Positions 1 to 8,566 of a DNA stretch of 64,000 bases are shown piece by piece. Below the pieces are notes generated by a model, which was not told the origin of the DNA, searched no databases, and was given only the letters and a program-made list of their open reading frames with translations. Each line of letters starts with the position of its first letter. The first letter of the stretch is position 1. Origin of the DNA: Nocardia nova SH22a (lineage in GTDB: Bacteria; Actinomycetota; Actinomycetes; Mycobacteriales; Mycobacteriaceae); the NCBI RefSeq assembly GCF_000523235.1, contig NZ_CP006850.1, positions 5,518,001-5,582,000 of the forward strand, in the 5' to 3' direction. Made by a program: the position numbers and the translations under genes.

Positions 1-242
1 CCGAACAGGTCCGGTGACAGCTGCAATGCCAGCGAGGAGGTGAAGACCAGTGGCGTCAGGCCGGGATTGAACTGGCCGACGAAGATCGCGTCGATTTCCC
101 CCGGCTCGACATTCGCACTGGTGATCGCCTCACGGGCGACGGATACGACGAGATCTTCGACGTCCTCGTCGAGCTTGCCGAATCGCGAGTGCCCCCAGCC
201 GATCAGCAGGACGTCGGTGCCGAATTGTGTCGCGAGCGTCAT
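1..242 (-). CDS. Thiolase-fold protein (acetyl-CoA acetyltransferase / lipid-transfer-protein type), 3' end beyond the window
   Basis: Reading from an ATG at 242, the 80 visible codons begin MTLATQFGTDVLLIGWGHSRFG and continue with EDLVVSVAREAITSANVEPGEIDAIFVGQF. This matches the N-terminal half-domain of SCP-x/acetyl-CoA acetyltransferase-like thiolases (the GWGHSRFGKL opening, then the VxxAxxxAxxxAxVxPxEIDAI helix). The start overlaps the TGA of the preceding SDR as ATGA, so it is the last visible gene of the operon running down from 10152. The active-site region lies outside the window, so whether it has the catalytic Cys cannot be judged. In this context it may be a thiolytic or retro-aldol cleavage step. 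Confidence 0.85.
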   Translation of the reverse strand, partial: MTLATQFGTDVLLIGWGHSRFGKLDEDVEDLVVSVAREAITSANVEPGEIDAIFVGQFNPGLTPLVFTSSLALQLSPDLF

Positions 243-1048
243 CGCTGTCCGCCTGTCGCCGGGACCGGGAGATCGGAGAGGAAGCCCGCGGTCAGCCCGC
301 TGTCGACCGGAAGGATCGCGCCGGTGATGTTGGCGGAGTAGTCCGAGAGCAGGTAGGTGATGGCACGCGCCTGGTCGAGGGGACTCGTGAGGTGTCCGAG
401 CGGAGTCCTCGGCAGGTACAGCTGTTCGGGCACGATGCCGGTCGCCGCGGTCGCCGACCGCATCATCGGCGTGTCCACGGGTCCGGGGCACACCACGTTG
501 ACTCGGATGCCGCGCGGTCCCCAGTCGTAGGCGAGTGATTTGGCGAGCCCGACGATCGCGTGTTTGCTCGCGGCGTAGTTCGCCCGGCCGTCCTGTCCCC
601 CGAACGAGTCGGTGGATCCGATCAGCACCATCGCGCCCTCGCCGCGGGGCAGCATGCGCCGCGCCGCGAGCCGCGCGGTCAGGAATGTCCCGGTGATGTT
701 CACCGAAAGGACGTTCTCCCAGTCCTCCAGCGGCATCGACTCCGCGGGCGACGGCTTGGCCAGGCCCGCGCATGTCACCACCCCGTGGATGGGTCCGAGG
801 GCGGACTCGGCCCCGCTCACCGCCGCATCCATCGACTCCTCGTCGCGGACGTCGGCGACGAAGCCGCACGCGGTCCCGCCGGTGGCCTCGATCGCCGCGA
901 CCGTCGCCTTGCCCGCGTCCTCCTGCGACTCGACGACGGCGAGCACCGCACCGTGCCGCGCGAGTTCGAGCGCGGTCGCCTGGCCGATACCGCCACCGCC
1001 GCCCGTCACCAGGACGACGCGGCCTTCCAAACCGAGATCAACCGACAC
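239..1048 (-). CDS. Short-chain dehydrogenase/reductase (SDR), 269 aa
   Basis: Classical SDR: cofactor loop TGGGGGIG near residue 14, a Ser in IGSTDS, catalytic YAASK and the CPGPVDTPM segment after the active site. The usual NNAG is replaced by TCAG, a tolerated change. I chose the GTG at 1048 (protein MSVDLGLEGRVVLV) because GGAGGAG sits 6-7 nt upstream; an upstream in-frame start at 1090 would add a non-homologous tail. Expected to oxidise or reduce a hydroxyacyl-CoA or alcohol with NAD(P). It follows the crotonase gene by 56 bp, consistent with a hydratase/dehydrogenase pair of a beta-oxidation-like route. Substrate unknown. Confidence 0.93.
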   Translation of the reverse strand: MSVDLGLEGRVVLVTGGGGGIGQATALELARHGAVLAVVESQEDAGKATVAAIEATGGTACGFVADVRDEESMDAAVSGAESALGPIHGVVTCAGLAKPSPAESMPLEDWENVLSVNITGTFLTARLAARRMLPRGEGAMVLIGSTDSFGGQDGRANYAASKHAIVGLAKSLAYDWGPRGIRVNVVCPGPVDTPMMRSATAATGIVPEQLYLPRTPLGHLTSPLDQARAITYLLSDYSANITGAILPVDSGLTAGFLSDLPVPATGGQR

Positions 1049-1104
1049 GTTCTCTCCTCCACGTTGTCGTTCTGTGTGCAGGCACTGCACCTTGCTTTCG
1101 GGGC

Positions 1105-1935
1105 CTACGGCCGCGTGAAGTTCGGATCGATCAGGTCACCGAAGCGGACGCGGTTGTGGGTATGGGCGAGCTGATGCAGGGCGAACGATGTCTGCATCGC
1201 CTGAGGTCGGCCCTGGGCGTCCTGTGCGGCGTTGATCGACTCCTTGGTGAGTTTCAGCGCGAACAGCGGCATCCGGGCGATCCGCTCGGCGAGTTCGAGC
1301 GTCGCGGCCTCGAGCTCCGCACGCGGCACGACGTGATTGACCATGCCGAGCCGGTACGCGTTGTCGGCGGTGATCACCTCGGAGGTGAAGAGCATCTCCT
1401 TGGCCTGGCGAACGCCCATTTCCCAAGGGTGATGGAAGAATTCGACGCCGTTGACTCCCATAGCGAGGGTGTTGTCGATGAACTCCGCGTCGTCGGCGGC
1501 GACGATCAGATCGCAGGGCCAGGCCAGCATGAGCCCGCCCGCGATGACCTTGCCGTGGACGGCGGCGATCGTGGGTTTCGGGATGTTGCGCCAGCGCTCG
1601 GAGAAGCCGAGATAGATCTCCTTCTCTCGCGCCATGTGGCCCTCGGCGCCTTCGCAGCCGAATCCGCACCAGGTCCCGACCGTGTCGTGCTTCGCCATTG
1701 CCGCCGGATAGTCCTGTTCGCGCAGATCATGGCCCGCGGAGAAGTGCGGCCCCTCGGCGTTCAGGACTATGACGGAGACATCGTCGTCCTGCGCGCCACG
1801 GTCGAAGGCGGCATTCAGGTCGTACAGGAACGTCGTGTCCTGCGCGTTGCGGGTGTTCGGCTTCGCGAGTGTGATGCGGGCGACGCGGGGCGCGACGATC
1901 TCGTACCGGATGACGTCGGATTCCGTGGTGCTCAT
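1105..1935 (-). CDS. Enoyl-CoA hydratase/isomerase (crotonase) family protein, 276 aa
   Basis: Crotonase fold: the oxyanion segment FSAGHDLRE replaces the common FCAGADL, and GKVIAGGLMLAWPCD is the second oxyanion-loop region. By eye, the position of the first catalytic Glu (usually GGGCE) is Met, and the second Glu region reads NGVEFFHHPWEMG, so simple hydratase activity is doubtful; an isomerase, decarboxylase or C-C hydrolase role is possible. Starts at ATG 1935, overlapping the stop of the upstream SDR as ATGA. Part of the carboxylase-containing operon. Confidence 0.92.
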   Translation of the reverse strand: MSTTESDVIRYEIVAPRVARITLAKPNTRNAQDTTFLYDLNAAFDRGAQDDDVSVIVLNAEGPHFSAGHDLREQDYPAAMAKHDTVGTWCGFGCEGAEGHMAREKEIYLGFSERWRNIPKPTIAAVHGKVIAGGLMLAWPCDLIVAADDAEFIDNTLAMGVNGVEFFHHPWEMGVRQAKEMLFTSEVITADNAYRLGMVNHVVPRAELEAATLELAERIARMPLFALKLTKESINAAQDAQGRPQAMQTSFALHQLAHTHNRVRFGDLIDPNFTRP

Positions 1936-2789
1936 CGGTCCTCCTCAGGGGTGAAGGGCAATGTCGGGACGGCCGCGAGGAGCGCGTCGGCGCGGTCGCG
2001 GATCGGGCCTGCCGAGACGCTTTCGGTCAGGATGTACGGGCGGTCGTGCACGATCGCGTCGGTCACCATCTCGCCGACCACCGAGGGCGGCAGTCCCTCG
2101 TCGTTCAACGCCTCGTGCGCGGTCTCGAGGATCGAGGTGATCTTGCTCGAGTGCGTGGGCGCGTTGTCGGGGCGGCGGCGCCGGGTGTTCTCCACGATGC
2201 CGGTCGCCACCGGCCCCGGGCACAGCACGCTCACGCCGATGCCGTGGTGCGCGAGTTCCAGACGCAGCGAGTCGCTCAACCCGACCACCGCGAATTTCGA
2301 TGCGTGATAAAGGAAGCCGGAGCGATACAACAGCCCCGGTCCCCCGACGTAGAGGCCGGAGACCGACGAGGTGTTGACCACGTGGCCGGTGTCCCCGCGC
2401 CGGATCATCCGCGGCACGAACGCCTGGATGCCGTTGTAGACGCCGCCCGCGTTGACGCCCATCACGTAGTCCCACATCGTGTGGTCCATCTGCGCGGGCG
2501 AGATCGAATCGAGCACTCCGGCGTTGTTCACCACCACGGTCACCGGTCCGAGTGCGTCCTCGACGGCGTCCGCGATCTCGGCGTAGGCGTCGCGATCGCG
2601 GACGTCGAGCCGGTAGGCCCGCACGTCGGTGGTCTGTGCCAGCTCCTTCTGCGCGTGGTCGAGCGCGTCCTGATCGACGTCGGCGATCGCGACGGACACA
2701 CCACGCCCGGCGAGCGCGCTCGCGATGCCGAAGCCGATGCCGCGGGCGCCGCCGGTGATGAAGGCCGTTCGGCCCGAGAGTGTGATCAC
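1932..2789 (-). CDS. Short-chain dehydrogenase/reductase, 285 aa
   Basis: N-terminal Rossmann motif TGGARGIG, VVNNAG, NTSSVSG and catalytic YHASK. About ten residues are inserted before the catalytic Tyr (GGPGLLYRSGFL), giving a longer active-site loop than in most 250-residue SDRs. Start ATG 2789 overlaps the stop of the biotin carboxylase gene by 4 bp, and its own stop overlaps the crotonase start, so the three genes are translationally coupled. Acts presumably on an alcohol or ketone (possibly as CoA ester) with NAD(P). A medium-chain C-terminal region (about residues 190-285) is family-variable and gives no substrate clue. Confidence 0.93.
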   Translation of the reverse strand: MITLSGRTAFITGGARGIGFGIASALAGRGVSVAIADVDQDALDHAQKELAQTTDVRAYRLDVRDRDAYAEIADAVEDALGPVTVVVNNAGVLDSISPAQMDHTMWDYVMGVNAGGVYNGIQAFVPRMIRRGDTGHVVNTSSVSGLYVGGPGLLYRSGFLYHASKFAVVGLSDSLRLELAHHGIGVSVLCPGPVATGIVENTRRRRPDNAPTHSSKITSILETAHEALNDEGLPPSVVGEMVTDAIVHDRPYILTESVSAGPIRDRADALLAAVPTLPFTPEEDR

Positions 2790-4579
2790 TGCTGCCTCCT
2801 GATTTCCGCGAGTTGCGCGGGTATTTCGACGACCGCGACCGTCTCGCCGTGTTGGACGGTGTCGCCGACCGCTGCCCGAATGTCGGTGACCCGGCCGGTG
2901 ATCGGTGCGGGGATCGGGACGAGCATCTTCATCGCCTCCAGCACGAGGAGCGGATCGCCCTCTTCCACCAGGGCGCCGACGCTCACTCGCACGGCCGACA
3001 CCGCGCCGGTGGTCGAACTGGTGACGACGCGACGCGACGCGTCGACCGCATCGTCGCTATCGCTCGCCCCGGCGAGCCACGGGTTGGACCGCGCCAGGGC
3101 GATACGCGCCTCCTGCGCGGCGGCCGCGGACGGGGGGTCGGAATCGACCGGCACACGCAATGGACGCCCGGCGATCGTCACGGTGTGGGTGTCCACGACC
3201 GGTACGGCGGCGATCCCGGACGCAGCGACCGGCCGGGCGATCGGGCCCAGATCCGCACGCTCCAAACGCTCGGTCAGCCACGCGGTGGTGACGCAGCCGC
3301 TCGCGAAGTCCGGATGAGCCACGATCGCGCGGGCGAGCCCGGCCGTGGTGTCGACGCCCACGACCCGCACCGAGTCGAGCGCGTCGAGCATGCGGTGCAG
3401 ACATGCCGCTCGATCCGGACCCCACACGATCAGCTTGCCGAGCAGCGAATCGTAGTGGGCGGCAACCACATCGCCCGCGCGGTACCCGGTGTCGAAGCGG
3501 ACGCCGGGCGCATGCGGCACCGAGAACGCCTCGAGCCGTCCGAGCGACGGGATGAACCCGTGCTCGGCATCCTCGGCGTTGATGCGGACCTCGAGCGCGT
3601 GCCCGCGCGGTTCGCCCTCGGTCACCGACAGCGGTTCGCCCGACGCGACACGCAACTGCTCACGAACCACGTCGACACCGAAGATCTCCTCGGTCACCGG
3701 GTGCTCGACCTGGATCCGCGCGTTGATCTCCATGAAGTAGTAGTGGTCGCCGGTCACGAGGAATTCGACGGTGCCCGCGCCGGTGTATCCGAGCGAGCGC
3801 AGCAGGGTGCGCGACGATTCACGCAGCCCGGCGCGGACGGCTTCGGCCAGTCCGGGGGCCGGCGCCTCCTCGAGCAGCTTCTGGTTGCGTCGCTGCACCG
3901 AGCAGTCGCGATCGCCGAGAATCACGATCCCGCCGGTGGTGTCGGCGAGCGCCTGCACCTCGACATGCCGTGTCGCGGTGAGGTATTGCTCGCAGAACAC
4001 CGCATCCGTTCCGAAGGCCAGGACGGCCTCTTCACGGCACTCCTTCAGTGCGGCGGCGGCGTGATCGGCGTCGGTGACCAGGCGCTGGCCACGCCCGCCA
4101 CCGCCGTTCGCGGCCTTGAGCAGTACGGGCCAGCCGTGGACCTCGCCGAAGCGGACCACCTGCTCCTCGTCCTCGACGTATCCCGCGCTCGCCGCGACCA
4201 CCGGGACACCGCAGGCGATCGCGGCGGCGCGAGCCCGGACCTTGTCCCCGGCCAGCGCGATCGCGTCCGGCGACGGACCGACGAACACCATCCCCGCCTC
4301 GGTCGCTCGCCGCGCGAAGTCCGTATCCTCGGCGAGGTACCCGTAACCGGGATGGACAGCGTCGCAACGGGTTTCGATGGCCAGACGCACCAGCTCAGCC
4401 GCGTCGAGGTAGGTCTGCGGACCGCCCGGCAGCTCGACGGCGTCGTCGCAGAACGTGACGTGGTACGGCTCCTCCCCGGCCGCGTACAAGCCGACGCACT
4501 CGACGGAGGCGGCCCGGCAGGCTCGGGCGATCCGGACCGCGATTTCGCCACGGTTGGCGATCAATACGCGCTTCAGCAC
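2786..4579 (-). CDS. Acyl-CoA carboxylase alpha subunit (biotin carboxylase + biotin carboxyl carrier), 597 aa
   Basis: Carboxylates enzyme-bound biotin with ATP and bicarbonate. Domains: biotin carboxylase N-domain (KRVLIANRGEIAVRIARA at the start), ATP-grasp with the glycine-rich KAANGGGGRG and the MEINARIQVEHPVTE active-site segment, a C-domain, and a C-terminal carrier domain with EAMKM, biotinylated Lys at about residue 551. The linker lacks a long BT domain, so it is the short actinobacterial type. Start: GTG 4579 with AGGAG upstream, 8 bp after the stop of the carboxyltransferase gene. Substrate could be acetyl-, propionyl-, methylcrotonyl- or geranyl-like acyl-CoA; the catabolic neighbourhood favours a degradative carboxylase over fatty-acid synthesis. 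Confidence 0.95.
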   Translation of the reverse strand: MLKRVLIANRGEIAVRIARACRAASVECVGLYAAGEEPYHVTFCDDAVELPGGPQTYLDAAELVRLAIETRCDAVHPGYGYLAEDTDFARRATEAGMVFVGPSPDAIALAGDKVRARAAAIACGVPVVAASAGYVEDEEQVVRFGEVHGWPVLLKAANGGGGRGQRLVTDADHAAAALKECREEAVLAFGTDAVFCEQYLTATRHVEVQALADTTGGIVILGDRDCSVQRRNQKLLEEAPAPGLAEAVRAGLRESSRTLLRSLGYTGAGTVEFLVTGDHYYFMEINARIQVEHPVTEEIFGVDVVREQLRVASGEPLSVTEGEPRGHALEVRINAEDAEHGFIPSLGRLEAFSVPHAPGVRFDTGYRAGDVVAAHYDSLLGKLIVWGPDRAACLHRMLDALDSVRVVGVDTTAGLARAIVAHPDFASGCVTTAWLTERLERADLGPIARPVAASGIAAVPVVDTHTVTIAGRPLRVPVDSDPPSAAAAQEARIALARSNPWLAGASDSDDAVDASRRVVTSSTTGAVSAVRVSVGALVEEGDPLLVLEAMKMLVPIPAPITGRVTDIRAAVGDTVQHGETVAVVEIPAQLAEIRRQQ

Positions 4580-4587
4580 AGCGTCTC

Positions 4588-6132
4588 CTAGATGGGTGAG
4601 ATGGGCCGGATCCGCGATGCCCGGGCGTTCGTTCGGCGGCGGGCGATCGCCAGGACGTGCGCGATGCGCGCGCGTGTCTCCGACGGTTCGATGACGTCGT
4701 CCAGGCCGAATCCCTCGGCGGCTCGCAGCGCGCCGACGCGATCGCGTACCTCGGCGATCAGTTCCCGGCGCCGGGCCTGCGGGTCTTCCGCGGCCGTGTA
4801 GTCGCGCCGGTACGCCACGTCGATCGCGCCTTCGATGGACATCGCGCACACCTCCGCGGTCGGCCAGGCCACCGCGAGGTCGGGGTCGAAGCTGCGCCCA
4901 CCGCCCATCGCGACGTATCCGCCGCCGTAGCCCTTCCGCATGACGACGCTGATCCGCGGCACGGTCGCGATACCGAGCTCGTACAGCAGCCGCCCGCTGC
5001 GGCGCGGCAACTGGGTGATCGTCGAACCCGTCCCCACCAGGAATCCCGGAACGTCGGCGAGAAAGATCAGCGGCAGCCCGAAGGCGTCGCACCAGGCCAC
5101 GAAGTGCGCGGCCTTCTCGCATGCCGGGCTGTCCAGCGCACCGCTGAGGTGCATCGGCTGATTGGCGAGGATGCCCACCGGACGACCGTCGATGCGGGCG
5201 AGCGCCGTGACGATATTCGGAGCGTACGTCGGCTTGATCTCGAGGACCGATTCGGCGTCGGCAATGCCTCGGACGGCCGGTACGACGTCGTAGGCCTCGG
5301 ACATATCGAGCGGGACGAGTGTATCGAGCTTCGCCGCGGCGGGGTCGGCCCGAATATCGGAGCGCACCCGCGGGGGTTCCTGTTCGCAGTTGCTCGGCAG
5401 GTAGCCGAGCACCGCGCGCAACGAGTCGAGCGCCTCCCGTTCCGACGCCGCGACATAATCGACCACACCGAGCGAGCCCTGGAGGTCGGCGCCGCCGAGT
5501 GTTTCCTTGTCGATCTTCTCGCCGGTCGCCGCCTCGACGAGGGCGGGCCCGCCCATGCCCATCGAGGACGTGCCGCGGACCGCGACCACGTAGTCCGACA
5601 GCGCCGCGAAGTTCGTCGGCCCGCCGAAACTCGGGCCGAGGATCGCCGTGACCATCGGTGCGTAGCCGGAGAGGGCCGCGAAGCCCTGGAAGAATCCGTG
5701 GCCGCCCCAGGCGTAGTCGCGGCTGTCGAGTCCTTCGCTGATTCGGTGGCCGCCGCCTTCCATCAGCAGGACCAGCGGGATGCCGTGCCGCAGCGACGTC
5801 TCGATCGCCTGCTCCACCTTCAGGTCGCCGATCGCCGCCTGACTGCCTCCGGAGACCATGTAGTCGAAGCTCACGATCGACACCGGCCGGCCGTCGACCA
5901 TGCCGGTGCCGGTCACGACGCCGTCCGCCAGCGAGGTCGCCTCCGGTCCGGTCTCCTCGACGGGGAGGCCGAATCCGCCGTACTCGGCGAAGGTGCCCAC
6001 ATCCAGGAGGTAGGCGATCCGCTCGCGCGCGGTCGCCTTGCCGAGACCGTGCTGCCGCTCCACCGCCGCCGCCCGCGCCTCGTCGCTGATGAGGTACCGA
6101 CGTGCCTTCAGAGCACCCGGGTGATCTGCCAT
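4588..6132 (-). CDS. Acyl-CoA carboxylase beta subunit (carboxyltransferase), 514 aa
   Basis: Transfers the carboxyl group from carboxybiotin to an acyl-CoA. Length and layout fit PccB/MccB-type carboxyltransferases: an N-terminal crotonase-like half (ATARERIAYLLDVGTFAEYG, MEGGGHRISEGLDSRDYAWGG) and a C-terminal half (LANQPMHLSGALDSPACEKAAHFVAWCDAFGLPLIFLADVPGFLVG). The DVPGFLVG and MRKGYGGGYVAMGG elements are oxyanion-hole regions. It lies between a ligase and the alpha subunit with 8-12 bp gaps, so the subunits are co-expressed. The acyl-binding residue that separates acetyl/propionyl from branched substrates cannot be assigned by eye. Confidence 0.95.
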   Translation of the reverse strand: MADHPGALKARRYLISDEARAAAVERQHGLGKATARERIAYLLDVGTFAEYGGFGLPVEETGPEATSLADGVVTGTGMVDGRPVSIVSFDYMVSGGSQAAIGDLKVEQAIETSLRHGIPLVLLMEGGGHRISEGLDSRDYAWGGHGFFQGFAALSGYAPMVTAILGPSFGGPTNFAALSDYVVAVRGTSSMGMGGPALVEAATGEKIDKETLGGADLQGSLGVVDYVAASEREALDSLRAVLGYLPSNCEQEPPRVRSDIRADPAAAKLDTLVPLDMSEAYDVVPAVRGIADAESVLEIKPTYAPNIVTALARIDGRPVGILANQPMHLSGALDSPACEKAAHFVAWCDAFGLPLIFLADVPGFLVGTGSTITQLPRRSGRLLYELGIATVPRISVVMRKGYGGGYVAMGGGRSFDPDLAVAWPTAEVCAMSIEGAIDVAYRRDYTAAEDPQARRRELIAEVRDRVGALRAAEGFGLDDVIEPSETRARIAHVLAIARRRTNARASRIRPISPI

Positions 6133-6144
6133 CGTGGTTACTCC

Positions 6145-7683
6145 TCAGCTCGCCGACGTCGAGGTCTCGGCCGCCGCGGGCCAATACCGTTCGCGCAGAC
6201 GCCGTTTGAAAATCTTTCCGGTCTCCTCGCGCGGAAGGTCGGCGTCGAGCACGACGACCGACGGCACCTTGTACTTGGCGAGGTTGGCTCGCACATGGGC
6301 CGCGATATCGGCCTCGGTGAGCGCGGATCCCGGTCGCAGCTCGACGTGCGCGGCGAGGTGCTCGCCCAGGTCCTCGTGCGGGATACCGATGACGGCGACA
6401 TCGACGACGTCGTCGAGGCCGAGGATGACGTTCTCGACCTCCTTGGGATAGAGGTTGACCCCGCCGGAGTTGACCATGTCGATCGCCCGATCGGTGAGAT
6501 AGAGGTAGCCGTCGGCGTCCTCGTAACCGACGTCGCCGATCGTGATGTAGCCGTCGACCTCCACCGAACGACGCTTCTCCGGGTCGCGGTGATAGGTGAA
6601 ATCCGGCCACGGCCCCATCGACCTGAGATAGATCTGCCCCGGCTCGCCGATCTCGGCGCGGGTGCCGTCCGCGCGCAGGATGCGGTAGTCGCCGTCGGCG
6701 AAACGGCGACCGACCGTACCGGGGTGGCGCAACCACTCCTCGCTGGTACAGGCCACCACCGGGCCGGTCTCGGTGCCGCCGTAGAACTCGTGGAACACCG
6801 GGCCGAACCACTCGATCGCGGCCTTCTTCTGCTCGACGGAGATCGCGGCGGCGCTGTGGAGCACCGACCGCAGTGCCGACACGTCGTAGGAGTCCTGCAC
6901 ATCCTGGTCGAGGCTCAGCAGACGCCGGAGCATGGTCGGCACCACCTGGGCGTGCTGGATCGGCTCCTCGGCCACCGACCGCAGGAACTCCACCGCGTCG
7001 AACTTGGGCATCACCACCACGTTCATGCCGAGGGCGGTCGCGAAGGTCGCCTGATAGAGCGGCGACGCATGGTAGAGCGGCGCGGTCACCAGTGTCGTCC
7101 ACGACGGATCGTCCATCCGGTACGCCTGCGCGATGCCACGAGCCAACGCCTCGGGATCCTCGACGCGCTCGCGCACGACTCCCTTGGAGAACCCGGTCGT
7201 GCCCGAGGTGTACAGCAGACCGAGCGACGGGGTGACGACCGTATCGGGCACGGGATCCGTCGCCGCGATCAGCGACTCGAGGACCTCGTACCGACCCGAC
7301 AGCGCGGGCTTCTCGCTGCGATAGGTGCGAGCGACGAAATCGGGGACCTCGACCTCGATGATCGTCGCCGCGGCGGGCTTGTTGATCTCGACCGCGTCCA
7401 GGAGATCGGTGTGGACGAAGACGACCTTGCTCTCGCTGTCGTTCAGGATGTGCGCGAGGTCGGCGCCGGTCCAGTGCCAGTTGACCGGGACCGGAATCGC
7501 GCCGATCGACGTGGCCGCCATCGCCGCTTCGACGAAGGTGAGTTCGTTGCGCATGACGATCGCGTAGCGGTCCCCAGTCCGTACTCCGCGCTCGCGCAGG
7601 ATCGCGGCGATGCGCAGGGACCGTTCCTTGGCCTGCGCGGCCGTACGGTACTGGTCACCGGACCGCAGATACTGCTCAGTCAT
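6145..7683 (-). CDS. AMP-forming acyl-CoA ligase, 512 aa
   Basis: ANL-superfamily adenylating enzyme activating a carboxylic acid as its CoA thioester. Visible motifs: P-loop-like YTSGTTGFSKGVV, FYGGTETG (A5), YLYLTDRAIDMVNSGGVNLYPKEVE (hinge and A8) and the C-terminal GKIFKRRLRERYW with the A10 Lys. I chose ATG 7683 (MTEQYLRSG) rather than an in-frame start at 7737, since the SDR upstream ends at 7676 and the 18 extra residues would fall inside it. Operon partner of the carboxylase; probably one of the two activating steps of this pathway. Confidence 0.94.
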   Translation of the reverse strand: MTEQYLRSGDQYRTAAQAKERSLRIAAILRERGVRTGDRYAIVMRNELTFVEAAMAATSIGAIPVPVNWHWTGADLAHILNDSESKVVFVHTDLLDAVEINKPAAATIIEVEVPDFVARTYRSEKPALSGRYEVLESLIAATDPVPDTVVTPSLGLLYTSGTTGFSKGVVRERVEDPEALARGIAQAYRMDDPSWTTLVTAPLYHASPLYQATFATALGMNVVVMPKFDAVEFLRSVAEEPIQHAQVVPTMLRRLLSLDQDVQDSYDVSALRSVLHSAAAISVEQKKAAIEWFGPVFHEFYGGTETGPVVACTSEEWLRHPGTVGRRFADGDYRILRADGTRAEIGEPGQIYLRSMGPWPDFTYHRDPEKRRSVEVDGYITIGDVGYEDADGYLYLTDRAIDMVNSGGVNLYPKEVENVILGLDDVVDVAVIGIPHEDLGEHLAAHVELRPGSALTEADIAAHVRANLAKYKVPSVVVLDADLPREETGKIFKRRLRERYWPAAAETSTSAS

Positions 7684-8566
7684 GATTGCTGTCTCCCTTG
7701 CGAAATCCGTTGTCGGCTGCCGAGATTCGGCCGCCAACCGATGCCGGCGCTTCCGAGGCCCCGCTGTCGGTGATCGACACCGCGATAGCCGACGAGTACG
7801 ACGAAGCGCCCGCGTCGATCGGCAACACCGTTCCGGTGACCCAGCGCGAGGCCGGACTCGCCAGCCAGACCACGGCCTCGGCCACGTCCCAGCCGGTGCC
7901 CTCGGTTCCCAGCAGGTTCAGCGATGAGCGGGTCGCGCGGAACGCGTCGTCCGCACCGGCCTTCGTCGACACCATCGGGGTGTAGACCAGGCCGGGTGCG
8001 ACGGCGTTGACGCGCACTCCCTGACGCCCGTGATGTGCGGCCATCGCCTGCGTCAAACTCAGCACGGCGCCCTTGGTCGTCGCGTAGCTGATACCGGCGT
8101 GCCCGCCACGGATTCCGGCGAGCGAGGACATGTTGATGATCGAACCGCCGTCGCCGGCCACCATCGCGGGCACGACATGGCGCGAGACCAGCAGCATCGA
8201 GGTCAGGTTGACCTCGAGGCAGCGCGTCCAGGCGTCGAGGTCCACATCCACGACGGTGCCCGGCGGGCCGGCGATGCCGACGTTGTTGAACAGGATGTCG
8301 ATACGGCCCCAGCGACCGACGACGTCGGCGACGGCGGTCGCGACGGCGGTCTCGTCGGTGACATCGCACCGGTACGCCGTCGCGGTGCCGCCGCGCTCGA
8401 GAATCATCTCGCGCGTACGGAAGACCGATTCACCGACGTCGACCAGGGCGACCCGCGCTCCGGCCTCGGCGAGCCGGATGGCCGCCGCCCGGCCGTTGCC
8501 GATGCCGTCCCCGGCCGCTCCGGCTCCGGTGACGATCGCGACCATGCCTGCGCACAGGGCGCTCAT
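7676..8566 (-). CDS. Short-chain dehydrogenase/reductase, 296 aa
   Basis: SDR with an expanded cofactor loop (TGAGAAGDGIGNGRA), FNNVG, NMSSLAG and catalytic YATTK, followed by APGLVYTPM. The C-terminus carries about 40 residues beyond the usual SDR core. ATG 8566 is preceded by GAAGGAG and overlaps the stop of the next ligase as ATGA; its stop lies 8 bp inside the downstream ligase. Three SDRs in one operon suggest several alcohol/ketone steps or different stereochemistry. Confidence 0.93.
   Translation of the reverse strand: MSALCAGMVAIVTGAGAAGDGIGNGRAAAIRLAEAGARVALVDVGESVFRTREMILERGGTATAYRCDVTDETAVATAVADVVGRWGRIDILFNNVGIAGPPGTVVDVDLDAWTRCLEVNLTSMLLVSRHVVPAMVAGDGGSIINMSSLAGIRGGHAGISYATTKGAVLSLTQAMAAHHGRQGVRVNAVAPGLVYTPMVSTKAGADDAFRATRSSLNLLGTEGTGWDVAEAVVWLASPASRWVTGTVLPIDAGASSYSSAIAVSITDSGASEAPASVGGRISAADNGFRKGDSNHD

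Noticed and set aside
2786..7102. Apparent 1438-residue reading frame joining the carboxylase alpha gene to upstream sequence
   Set aside because: The first 840 codons are out of frame with the real carboxyltransferase and ligase genes; the alpha subunit begins at GTG 4579 with its own ribosome-binding site.
4657..7773. Very long open frame on the plus strand over the carboxyltransferase and ligase genes
   Set aside because: Arg/His/Asp-rich translation without family motifs; it is the antisense shadow of high-GC codons in well-supported minus-strand genes.
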